Of a stretch of DNA of 6,661 nucleotides, positions 1 to 6,178 are shown piece after piece (position 1 is the first letter of the stretch; each line of letters begins with the position of its first letter). The stretch spans positions 1-6,661 of the forward strand of contig CAJAKT010000096.1 in assembly GCA_903940375.1 (NCBI GenBank), written 5' to 3'. The stretch comes from an uncultured bacterium (GTDB taxonomy: Bacteria > Actinomycetota > Actinomycetes > S36-B12). Made by a program: the position numbers and the translations under genes. The notes below the pieces were generated by a model, which saw nothing but the letters and a program-made list of their open reading frames with translations, ran no database searches and was not told the DNA's origin.

Positions 1-426
1 GCATCAGCGGAGCCATCCGCGAGCGCGACGGCCGATATCACCCCGACGGGTGCCGCCGCACTCGCCTGCGCGGCCTACTTCGACCTCGACCTGCTCAACA
101 GCCAGTACGCCGGCGGCGCTGTCGCCGACGGTGACATGACCGAGGAGCAGGTGCGAGCAGACTTCAAGACCCAGCTCAAGGAATTGGTGGCCCAGGCGAA
201 ACTTGCTGCCGATGACGGCAGCGGCGATGCGAAGCTCGTCGCCAATTCGCTCCGGATGAAGAAACTGGTCAAGAGCCTCGACAAGCAGCAGTCGCTCTCC
301 GACCTGTCCCAGAAGCAGCAGAAGACCTTCGCGAAGTCGTCACTGCGGGTCCAGAAGGCCTGTGACCGGGCAGGCTTCCCGCTGCCCGGCGACAATGTCA
401 CCGCGCGCACGGCTGCTGGCCTCTAG
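1..426 (+). CDS. C-terminal part of an unrecognised, probably exported protein
   Basis: The frame is open from the first base of the window to a TAG at 424-426, giving 141 residues with the start outside the window. I do not recognise a family. The visible part opens with a Ser/Ala/Thr/Pro-rich, low-complexity stretch (about residues 1-20) like the linker after a signal peptide or lipoprotein anchor. A mostly helical, charged region follows, rich in Lys, Gln, Asp and Ala (about 46-120). There are exactly two cysteines, C23 and C121, one on each side of the helical part, which would suit a disulfide in an exported protein. No membrane segment is visible. An ATG at 136 would give a 96-residue protein, but the frame remains open and protein-like upstream, so I treat 136 as internal. 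It ends 27 bases before tesB on the same strand and could share its transcript. Export and the disulfide are inferences. Confidence 0.7.
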   Translation, partial: ASAEPSASATADITPTGAAALACAAYFDLDLLNSQYAGGAVADGDMTEEQVRADFKTQLKELVAQAKLAADDGSGDAKLVANSLRMKKLVKSLDKQQSLSDLSQKQQKTFAKSSLRVQKACDRAGFPLPGDNVTARTAAGL

Positions 427-453
427 CACCGGCGCACTGAGGTCGGCTGGCGC

Positions 454-1326
454 GTGACCGAGGCTCCGTTCCAGCGGCACTTCGCCGACCGGCTGTCCCT
501 GCAGCAGATCGACCGTGACATCTTCACCGGGTGGTGCCACTCGGGATCCCCGCTACGCGCCTACGGCGGACAGATTGCTGCACAGTCATTGATGGCCGCC
601 GGCCACACCGTCGATGCGACCGATCGCCGAGTGCACAGCCTGCACGGCTACTTCCTCCGACCCGGCCAAACGAAGGACTCGATCACCTACCTCGTCGAAC
701 GCCCTCGCGACGGGCGGTCGTTCTCCACTCGCATCGTCCGCGCCGTCCAGAACGGCGAGACGATCTTCATGATGACGGCGTCCTTCGCTCTTGACGACAA
801 CGGACCCGAGCATCAGTTCACGAAACCGGATCTCCCCAGCCCCGACATGGTCGCTGACTTCCCGATTCCGCTGCCCTCCTACCTCAAGGGCGCCACGGCT
901 CCCGGCGACCTCGACTACCCCGACTCGCACATCATCGGCCTGCGCATCGTCGAACCCGATCGGCCGATCGAGCTGATCGATGGTCGCTACGAACGGATGG
1001 CGTGGGTACGCATCGAGGAGGAACTCCCTGACGACTCACTCGTCCAGTCCTGTGCACTGACCTACCTATCCGACCTCACGATGGTCAGCACGGCCCTGTC
1101 CCCGCATGCTCGCGCTGGCCAGGAACACGGCCTCATGCTCGCCTCCATCGATCACGCGATGTGGTTCCACTCGCCGACCCGTGCTGATCGCTGGCTGCTG
1201 TTCGCGCAGGACACCCCAGTCGCCCGCGGCGGCCACGGCCTGGCACGCGGACTCTTCTTCGATGCAGGCGGGACACTGGTCGCCTCCGTCGTTCAGGAGT
1301 CGCTCATGCGGACGAGGCATGCGTGA
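454..1326 (+). CDS. tesB: Acyl-CoA thioesterase II (TesB family, double hotdog)
   Basis: This 290-residue protein has the usual length of TesB, a cytoplasmic enzyme that hydrolyses acyl-CoA to free fatty acid and CoA. The N-terminal hotdog carries the family's YGGQ segment (37-40), HSLHGYFLRPG (61-71) and the VERPRDGRSF...V.Q.G stretch (81-101). The C-terminal hotdog holds the catalytic positions. Aligned by eye with E. coli TesB (Asp204, Thr228, Gln278), they are D207 in YLSDL, S231 in ASIDHAMWFH, and Q281 in VVQESLMR. The Thr position is therefore Ser here, a conservative change that keeps the hydroxyl. The start is GTG 454, with GAGG at 439-442 eleven bases upstream; the protein then begins close to where TesB homologues begin. 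The stop overlaps the next gene by four bases (GTGA), which suggests translational coupling. No promoter is evident in the 27-base gap upstream. The family call is firm; the physiological substrate cannot be read from sequence. Confidence 0.95.
   Translation: MTEAPFQRHFADRLSLQQIDRDIFTGWCHSGSPLRAYGGQIAAQSLMAAGHTVDATDRRVHSLHGYFLRPGQTKDSITYLVERPRDGRSFSTRIVRAVQNGETIFMMTASFALDDNGPEHQFTKPDLPSPDMVADFPIPLPSYLKGATAPGDLDYPDSHIIGLRIVEPDRPIELIDGRYERMAWVRIEEELPDDSLVQSCALTYLSDLTMVSTALSPHARAGQEHGLMLASIDHAMWFHSPTRADRWLLFAQDTPVARGGHGLARGLFFDAGGTLVASVVQESLMRTRHA
1314..1317 (+). promoter_or_regulatory. GAGG ribosome site for the prepilin peptidase
   Basis: GAGG lies within the last codons of tesB, five bases before GTG 1323. 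It supports that start, which overlaps the tesB stop as GTGA and so ties translation of the peptidase to that of the thioesterase. Confidence 0.45.
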
Positions 1327-1934
1327 CCCTGGTTGTCATCGCTGCCGCCTTCGGATTGCTGATCGGCTGGTTCACCACTCGGATCATCACCGCGGAATCG
1401 GCAGAGCCGATACCCGCGATCGTCCCCGCACTTGCCACGGCCCTCCTGTGCGCTGCTACCGCGTGGCGGTTCGGCAGCACGTGGGCCCTGCCCGTGTACG
1501 TCTACTTCGCTGTGGTGTCGGTCCCGCTGGCCGTCATTGACCTGCGCACACACCGCCTGCCCAACCGCCTCACCATGACTGCCTACCCCGTGGTACTGAT
1601 CGGGCTGGCCATTCCGGCCGTCGCGGCCGGCTCGTGGCCACCGTTCTGGCGGGCCTTGCTTGCCGGTGCCGGCCTACTGGCGTTCTTCCTGCTGCTGCAC
1701 GTGATCAATCCCGGCGGCATGGGAATGGGCGACGTCAAGCTGGCCGGCCCGATGGGGGCGCTGCTCGGCTGGATCGCCTGGCCAACGCTCATCGCGGGCA
1801 CCTTCATCTGCTTCGTGCTCGCCGCCGTTCTCGGGCTCACCCTCATGGCCCTCGGAAAGGCGGGGCGTAAGTCGGCACTGCCCTTCGGTCCGTTCATGCT
1901 TGCGGGCGCGTGGGTCGCAATTCTCGCCACGTGA
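1323..1934 (+). CDS. tadV: Prepilin peptidase, A24 family (TadV/CpaA-like)
   Basis: This is an integral-membrane aspartic protease of 203 residues, expected to cleave the leader of Flp prepilins at the cytoplasmic face of the membrane. Both catalytic motifs are present: VIDLRTHRLPN with D73 (71-81), and GMGMGDVKL with D137 (132-140), the GxGD signature. The C-terminal LPFGPFMLAG (186-195) matches the conserved FGPF block. Hydrophobic segments lie at about 2-16, 32-48, 56-72, 87-102, 109-127, 144-177 and 188-202. The long N-terminal methyltransferase domain with its Cys pairs, seen in PilD-type enzymes, is absent, as in TadV/CpaA of Tad systems. The GTG start at 1323 overlaps the tesB stop (GTGA), with GAGG at 1314-1317 five bases upstream. 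It faces the tad operon convergently with a 23-base gap. The pairing with the adjacent Tad machinery is inferred from proximity; processing of other type IV-like prepilins cannot be excluded. Confidence 0.93.
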   Translation: MTLVVIAAAFGLLIGWFTTRIITAESAEPIPAIVPALATALLCAATAWRFGSTWALPVYVYFAVVSVPLAVIDLRTHRLPNRLTMTAYPVVLIGLAIPAVAAGSWPPFWRALLAGAGLLAFFLLLHVINPGGMGMGDVKLAGPMGALLGWIAWPTLIAGTFICFVLAAVLGLTLMALGKAGRKSALPFGPFMLAGAWVAILAT

Positions 1935-1957
1935 CGTGATCAGCCAGATCGCCGGAA
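1935..1957. other. Convergent gap between prepilin peptidase gene and tadC
   Basis: These 23 bases separate two stop codons that face each other, TGA at 1932-1934 on + and TGA at 1960-1958 on -. I looked for a GC-rich stem followed by a T run in either direction and found none. The only symmetry is a weak GATC/GATC pair around AGCCA. Transcripts from both sides may run into each other, or end by a factor-dependent mechanism. Confidence 0.6.
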
Positions 1958-2872
1958 TCAGGTGTTGGAGAAGACCTGGACGATTCCGTAGACGGCCGGG
2001 CCCAGGATGATGACGAACAGGGCCGGCAGGAAGCAGAGCATCAGCGGCATGAGGATCTTCACGGGCACCTTCTGAGCCATCTCCCGCGCACGCGCATAGC
2101 GCTTGGCCCGCATCTCCTTTGCCTGCTCGCGCAGGACCGTGGCCACGGGAACGCCCATCTTGTCGACCTGGAGCATCGCCGAGACGAAACGCTGGATGTC
2201 CGGCTGGCGCGCGCGCACGGCCAGTGCCTCCAGAGCCTGACCGCGAGAACGTCCGTACTGCATCTCCTGAAGTGTCAGCGCGAACTCGTCCGCAACCGGG
2301 CCGTCCTGATTGATCGCCACCTGGCTCAGTGCCGCCTGGAAGCTGAGGCCGGACTCGACACAGAGATTCAGCATGTCGAGGGCATCCGGCAGGCCCTTCC
2401 CCATCTCCTCATCACGCTTGATTCCCTGGTTGTACAAGAGGATGTCCGGCACGAAGTACCCGAAGATTCCCAGCACCAGTGGCGCAAGCCACCACAGACC
2501 GCCGAGCGCAACCGCCTGCAGCCAGCCGAGCGCCAATCCGCCGATAAGGAACATGAGCTTGCGTATTACGACGTCATCGGCCGCACCGGGCTCGCTCCGG
2601 CCGCAATAGATAACCTGCCGTTCGATGCGCCGCCTGGCCGAACTACTCACGATTCGATTGCCCAACCCCAGCGCCAGCTTGTGCATCAGGGACTCATCAT
2701 TGCGAGCCTTCTGAATCGCCGCGTGCGGATCACTCGACGCGTAACTTGCCACGAAGGCCAGCGAACGCCGCTTTGCACTGGAGTCGCGGTAGCGCATGAC
2801 AAGCACGCCAGACCACACGATGGCGGCGAAGACGAGTGCCGCCGCGAGCACCGGGATGAGGATCTCCACCAT
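1958..2872 (-). CDS. tadC: TadC-type inner-membrane platform protein (T2SSF domain)
   Basis: This 304-residue protein has the usual TadC length and layout. An N-terminal membrane helix (about 3-26) is followed by a cytoplasmic basic stretch. Two hydrophobic segments follow (about 105-147), then the T2SSF helical bundle (about 158-270), and a strongly hydrophobic C-terminus (271-301). The signature LPDALDMLNLCVESGLSFQAAL (from L161) corresponds to ELPDFLLLIAS.LRTGLSFQQAL in the upstream TadB, so the two are paralogous; KVPVKILMPLMLCFLP (268-283) is also typical. TadB and TadC together form the inner-membrane base on which TadA acts to assemble the Flp pilus. I chose ATG 2872, which overlaps the tadB stop as TGATG. 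GAGG at 2880-2877 lies only four bases before it, so GTG 2869 (seven-base spacing) or the GTG at 2875 are possible alternatives, changing the N-terminus by one residue. It is the last gene of the operon visible here; no tadE or tadF follows. Confidence 0.93.
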   Translation of the reverse strand: MVEILIPVLAAALVFAAIVWSGVLVMRYRDSSAKRRSLAFVASYASSDPHAAIQKARNDESLMHKLALGLGNRIVSSSARRRIERQVIYCGRSEPGAADDVVIRKLMFLIGGLALGWLQAVALGGLWWLAPLVLGIFGYFVPDILLYNQGIKRDEEMGKGLPDALDMLNLCVESGLSFQAALSQVAINQDGPVADEFALTLQEMQYGRSRGQALEALAVRARQPDIQRFVSAMLQVDKMGVPVATVLREQAKEMRAKRYARAREMAQKVPVKILMPLMLCFLPALFVIILGPAVYGIVQVFSNT

Positions 2873-4818
2873 CACACCTCGATCTTCACGAGTCGACGCA
2901 TCCAGATGAATCCAAGAATGAAGAGGATGAAGAGAGACCCCAGGGCCACGTAGCCAACAGTGGTCGTCCAGAAGAACGAGATGTAGGTGCGATTGGCGAA
3001 CAGCATGTATAGGAAGATGCCGACCGGCAAGGAGGCCAGCACCCAGCCAGACAGTCGACCTTCAGCCGACAGCGTGCGCACCTCCCGGCGCAGTTCAGCC
3101 CGGCCTTTGACCGTCATCGCTGCGGTATCAAGGATGTTGGAAAGGTTGCCGCCGACATCACGCTGGATGGCCAGAGCCGCGACCGTCCACTTCATGTCCT
3201 CGCTCTGCATCCGCTCAGCAACCCGGCCCAGAGCCTGCTCGATGGTCGCGCCCATCTGGACTTCGGTCAGAGCACGACGCACCTGACGACTTACCTCGCC
3301 TTGACCCTCGTGGGCAGTCGAGTCGAGGGCTTGCTGGAAGGACAGGCCCGTCCTGAGCGCACTTGCGATGAGCAGGAGGAAGTCCGGCAATTCCTCCTCG
3401 AATCCCTTTCGGCTGGCGTTCTCCTTCGAGTTCAGCCACATCCCCGATACCAGCCAGCCCACCAGGCCGCCGAGGACGAGTCCGACAAGCAGGTTGCCGG
3501 TGAGGATCGCCAGCAGCAGGAACAGAGCCAACGTGACGCCGATGCGGATGAAGAGCCAGGTCGCGACATTCATGCGGAGGCCAGCGTTGTCGAGCTTGTT
3601 GTCAATGGCCGGATACCAGGACTTCTCTGCCATCCAGGTGTTCGCCGTCTCGGCCAGGCTCCCCTGCACCGCGACCGGCCGGGCCTCGGTGACCATGCCT
3701 CCAGACGCAGCGTTCGAATACCAGAGCACCTGCTCGATACGCAGACGTGAACGCAGCTGTCGACGATAGGACACCAAGGCCACTGCTCCGACAGCAATGA
3801 CAAGCATGGCCAAGAGTGCGTACATCAAAGGCGCCCAGATTGACGCAGCCTTGGAGATCACTTCCTCATCGGAAACGGTTGTCGTTGCCGTTCCGGTCTC
3901 CGTCGCCGTCGGAGCGCCGGCCGCTCCGAGCTCGGCGGTGTCAGGCAGCTGGCTGGTACCCGTGTACGGCGTATCACCGACCGACACCGTGACGATAGCG
4001 AACTTGCCCTGCGCATTGACGTCAGCCGGGATGGTCGACGTGACGTTTACCTTGCCGCCGAACGAGCCGGTCGCTTCGTCGAACGCCTTGTCCAGCCCGG
4101 CCATGTCAGTGGCCAGCAGGAATTGACCGCTATCGCCCGCGATCCCGCGCAGTACCTCGGCGTGCGCGACACTCGGGGTAAGGGCTACGACATCGATGGC
4201 AATTCCATCAGCTGCCGCTCGCGACGTGACGTCCTCGAGAGTCGCGGCACTGGCCGTGTCGCCGCCGTCGCTGAGCACCAGGATGCGCGTACCGCTGTCG
4301 GGGTCTGCCATGTCAAGGCCGCCGATGAGCCCGTCGTACAGCGCCGTCTTCTTGCCCGCTCTCAGCCCCTCGATGACCGCGATCACGGCTGCCTTGTCCG
4401 TGGTGGGAGTGACCTCGGCCGTGACCTGGTCGTTGAAGGAGATGAGCCCGATCCTGACGTCGGCCGGCAGGGTTCTGACGTAGTCGCTCGCTGCCTTCTT
4501 GGCGGCCGCGAGTTGCTCACCCCGCATCGAGCCGCTGACATCAAGGACAAGGATGGCCTCATTCGCACTGGCATCCTCCAGGACTGGCGTCGCGGTCGCA
4601 GGCACCTCGACTCCGGAAACCACGACCTTGGACGACAGGCTCGCGTCGGGCGTTGCCGCGACGTTCGGGTCAAGGTAGACGAGGAAGGTGATGGTCCGAC
4701 CATCCTGCGCGACTACCTGGACCGACTTGGCCTCATCGGCCCAGGCCGGCACTGCAGCAGCAACCCCGACAAGAAGCGCGGTGACGACAGCTGCCGTGGC
4801 GCGGCCGAACCTCGACAT
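2872..4818 (-). CDS. tadB: TadB platform protein with N-terminal signal peptide and VWA domain
   Basis: Residues are numbered from ATG 4818 (648 aa, about twice a usual TadB). A Sec signal peptide (1-27) has Arg residues, a hydrophobic core and an AxA-like PAWA site before D28. A beta-rich stretch (32-85) leads into a VWA domain (about 87-250) with all five MIDAS residues: D93, S95, S97 (DVSGS), T158 and D184 (LSDGG). A second beta-rich piece (about 254-292) and a Thr/Ala-rich linker (about 296-316) precede TM1 (327-350). The TadB part has two membrane segments (417-462), the T2SSF bundle (about 475-585, with ELPDFLLL and GLSFQQAL) and two C-terminal helices (592-608, 621-640). This predicts VWA outside and T2SSF in the cytoplasm. 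There is no cysteine in the protein. The frame could start at GTG 4830, but ATG 4818 overlaps the tadA stop (TGATG), follows a purine-rich GGGGGAAG and gives a cleaner signal peptide. Both domain calls are firm; the role of the VWA part is unknown. Confidence 0.93.
   Translation of the reverse strand: MSRFGRATAAVVTALLVGVAAAVPAWADEAKSVQVVAQDGRTITFLVYLDPNVAATPDASLSSKVVVSGVEVPATATPVLEDASANEAILVLDVSGSMRGEQLAAAKKAASDYVRTLPADVRIGLISFNDQVTAEVTPTTDKAAVIAVIEGLRAGKKTALYDGLIGGLDMADPDSGTRILVLSDGGDTASAATLEDVTSRAAADGIAIDVVALTPSVAHAEVLRGIAGDSGQFLLATDMAGLDKAFDEATGSFGGKVNVTSTIPADVNAQGKFAIVTVSVGDTPYTGTSQLPDTAELGAAGAPTATETGTATTTVSDEEVISKAASIWAPLMYALLAMLVIAVGAVALVSYRRQLRSRLRIEQVLWYSNAASGGMVTEARPVAVQGSLAETANTWMAEKSWYPAIDNKLDNAGLRMNVATWLFIRIGVTLALFLLLAILTGNLLVGLVLGGLVGWLVSGMWLNSKENASRKGFEEELPDFLLLIASALRTGLSFQQALDSTAHEGQGEVSRQVRRALTEVQMGATIEQALGRVAERMQSEDMKWTVAALAIQRDVGGNLSNILDTAAMTVKGRAELRREVRTLSAEGRLSGWVLASLPVGIFLYMLFANRTYISFFWTTTVGYVALGSLFILFILGFIWMRRLVKIEV
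2877..2880 (-). promoter_or_regulatory. GAGG ribosome site for tadC
   Basis: Read on the - strand, GAGG sits in the penultimate sense codons of tadB. It is four bases before ATG 2872 and seven before GTG 2869. The TGATG overlap with the tadB stop points to re-initiation at the ATG, while spacing alone would favour the GTG. The choice affects only one residue. Confidence 0.4.
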
Positions 4819-6176
4819 CACTTCCCCCACTGAGGCCGGAAGTGCTCACTCGTGAGATCGACGCCATGATCATGTAGACGATCCGTGAAAGTTGGGGTGA
4901 TACCCGTCGGGACAAGCCGCCCAGGGACACTCGAGTTCTCAGCCGTGCTGTACTCGTAGGCGAACAGATCCTGCATGAGGATGGTCTCACCCTCCTGCCC
5001 GGTGATCTCCGAGATCTGGGTGATGTGCCGCGAGCCATCTCGCATGCGGGACTGCTGCACAACGAGCTGGATGGCAGATGACACCTGCTCACGGATCACC
5101 CGCACCGGGAGATCCATGCCCGCCATCAGCACCATGGTCTCCACGCGACTCAGGGCATCACGGGGAGAGTTCGCGTGGACGGTAGATAGCGAGCCGTCAT
5201 GACCGGTATTCATGGCCTGGAGCATGTCGAGGGCTGCCGCATCACGGATCTCGCCGACGATGATCCTGTCAGGCCGCATACGCAAGGAGTTGCGCACCAG
5301 GTCCCGGATCGTGACTTGACCCTGGCCTTCAACGTTTGACGGCCGCGACTCCATCCGCAGTACGTGCGGCTGGGGGAGCTGCAGCTCAGCGGCATCCTCG
5401 ACCGTGATGATGCGCTCGTTGTCCGGGATGAAGGACGACAGCACGTTGAGCGTCGTCGTCTTGCCCGAACCGGTTCCGCCGGAGATCAGAATGTTGAGGC
5501 GTCCGCGCACACAGGCATCAAGCACCTCGGCCGCGGACCGGGTCAGGGTCCCGATCGTCACCAGGTCCTTGACGGTGAACGGATCCTTGGAGAACTTCCG
5601 GATCGTCAGCGAGCAGCCATCGAGCGCGATCGGCGGCAGCACAGCGTTGACCCGGCTCCCGTCAGGAAGCCGGGCATCGACCATAGGACTGGCCTCGTCA
5701 ACGCGTCGACCGACGCGAGAGACGATGCGATCAATGGTGCGGCGCAGATGCTCCTCGTCGGAGAAGCGCAGGTCGGTGGCATAGATCCGGCCTGCCCGCT
5801 CGACGAAGATGGTGTCGGCCCGGTTGACCATGATCTCGGTGACCTCTGGGTCACGCAGCAGCGGCTCCAGCGGCCCATTACCGAGGATGTCGTCAATGAT
5901 CTCTTGCGTGATCCTGGCCCGGTCGCCCGTGGACAGGGGTCGCTTGGATTTCGCCAGCACGGCCTGGATGGCATTGAAGACGTTCTCCTCAAGCAGCCGC
6001 TGCTCCATCTGGCCGGCGTACGCCTGCTGCCCCAATGACTGCATGAGGTTGTCGTGCACCTCGTGCTTGAGTGATGCGAAATCATCGACGTGGGCACCGG
6101 CCGCCGAAGCCGCCACGGCTGTTGCAGCGGCCGTCCGCGGGACGCCGGCCTGGTTGAGGCGCTCTGACAGGCCCAT
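4818..6176 (-). CDS. tadA: TadA/CpaF secretion ATPase of the Flp pilus
   Basis: This 452-residue cytoplasmic ATPase of the GspE/VirB11 superfamily belongs to the TadA/CpaF branch; it forms hexamers that power Flp pilus assembly. An Ala-rich, probably flexible N-terminus (about 13-28) precedes the N-terminal domain with HEVHDNLMQSLG (39-49) and ILGNGPLEPLLRDPEVTEIMVN (from I97), a typical CpaF segment. The nucleotide-binding domain carries Walker A GGTGSGKT (233-240), the Asp box IITVEDAAELQL (256-267), Walker B RIIVGEIRD (304-312) and the His box from TGHDGS to HANSPRDAL (324-342). Nothing essential is missing, so it should be active. ATG 6176 lies two bases after the tadZ stop, with GGAG at 6186-6183 six bases upstream, a well-placed ribosome site. 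Its own stop overlaps the tadB start. The neighbours on both sides are Tad genes, which separates it from type IV secretion VirB11 relatives. Confidence 0.97.
   Translation of the reverse strand: MGLSERLNQAGVPRTAAATAVAASAAGAHVDDFASLKHEVHDNLMQSLGQQAYAGQMEQRLLEENVFNAIQAVLAKSKRPLSTGDRARITQEIIDDILGNGPLEPLLRDPEVTEIMVNRADTIFVERAGRIYATDLRFSDEEHLRRTIDRIVSRVGRRVDEASPMVDARLPDGSRVNAVLPPIALDGCSLTIRKFSKDPFTVKDLVTIGTLTRSAAEVLDACVRGRLNILISGGTGSGKTTTLNVLSSFIPDNERIITVEDAAELQLPQPHVLRMESRPSNVEGQGQVTIRDLVRNSLRMRPDRIIVGEIRDAAALDMLQAMNTGHDGSLSTVHANSPRDALSRVETMVLMAGMDLPVRVIREQVSSAIQLVVQQSRMRDGSRHITQISEITGQEGETILMQDLFAYEYSTAENSSVPGRLVPTGITPTFTDRLHDHGVDLTSEHFRPQWGK
4821..4828 (-). promoter_or_regulatory. Purine-rich ribosome site for tadB
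   Basis: Read on the - strand, GGGGGAAG lies inside the last codons of tadA, just before GTGATG. It favours the ATG at 4818 as the real tadB start over the in-frame GTG at 4830, which would begin upstream of this site. The spacing is short (two to four bases), so ribosomes finishing tadA and re-initiating at the TGATG overlap probably matter as much as the site itself. Confidence 0.5.
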
Positions 6177-6178
6177 GA

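Noticed and set aside
427..453. Possible promoter or terminator before tesB
   Set aside because: The 27 bases hold no convincing -10/-35 pair or stem plus T run, only a GAGG usable as a ribosome site.
1106..1540. A 144-codon + strand frame spanning the tesB/prepilin peptidase junction
   Set aside because: It overlaps two well-supported genes in another frame and is an Arg/Cys/Ser-rich shadow translation.
1928..1933. CACGTG palindrome at the end of the prepilin peptidase gene
   Set aside because: A six-base palindrome is expected by chance, and this one lies at the 3' end of a gene with no promoter-like sequence next to it.
3301..3769. Two overlapping + strand frames within tadB (149 and 133 codons)
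   Set aside because: They are opposite the T2SSF region of tadB and have no motif. Long antisense frames are expected at this GC content.
4123..4833. A 236-codon open frame on the + strand opposite tadB
   Set aside because: It is antisense to the VWA-coding part of tadB, has a composition typical of high-GC shadow frames (rich in Arg, Gly, Asp), and shows no domain or membrane pattern.
5364..6038. A 224-codon open frame on the + strand opposite tadA
   Set aside because: It is antisense to the conserved ATPase core, whose Walker A, Walker B and His boxes are intact. It shows no recognisable motif.
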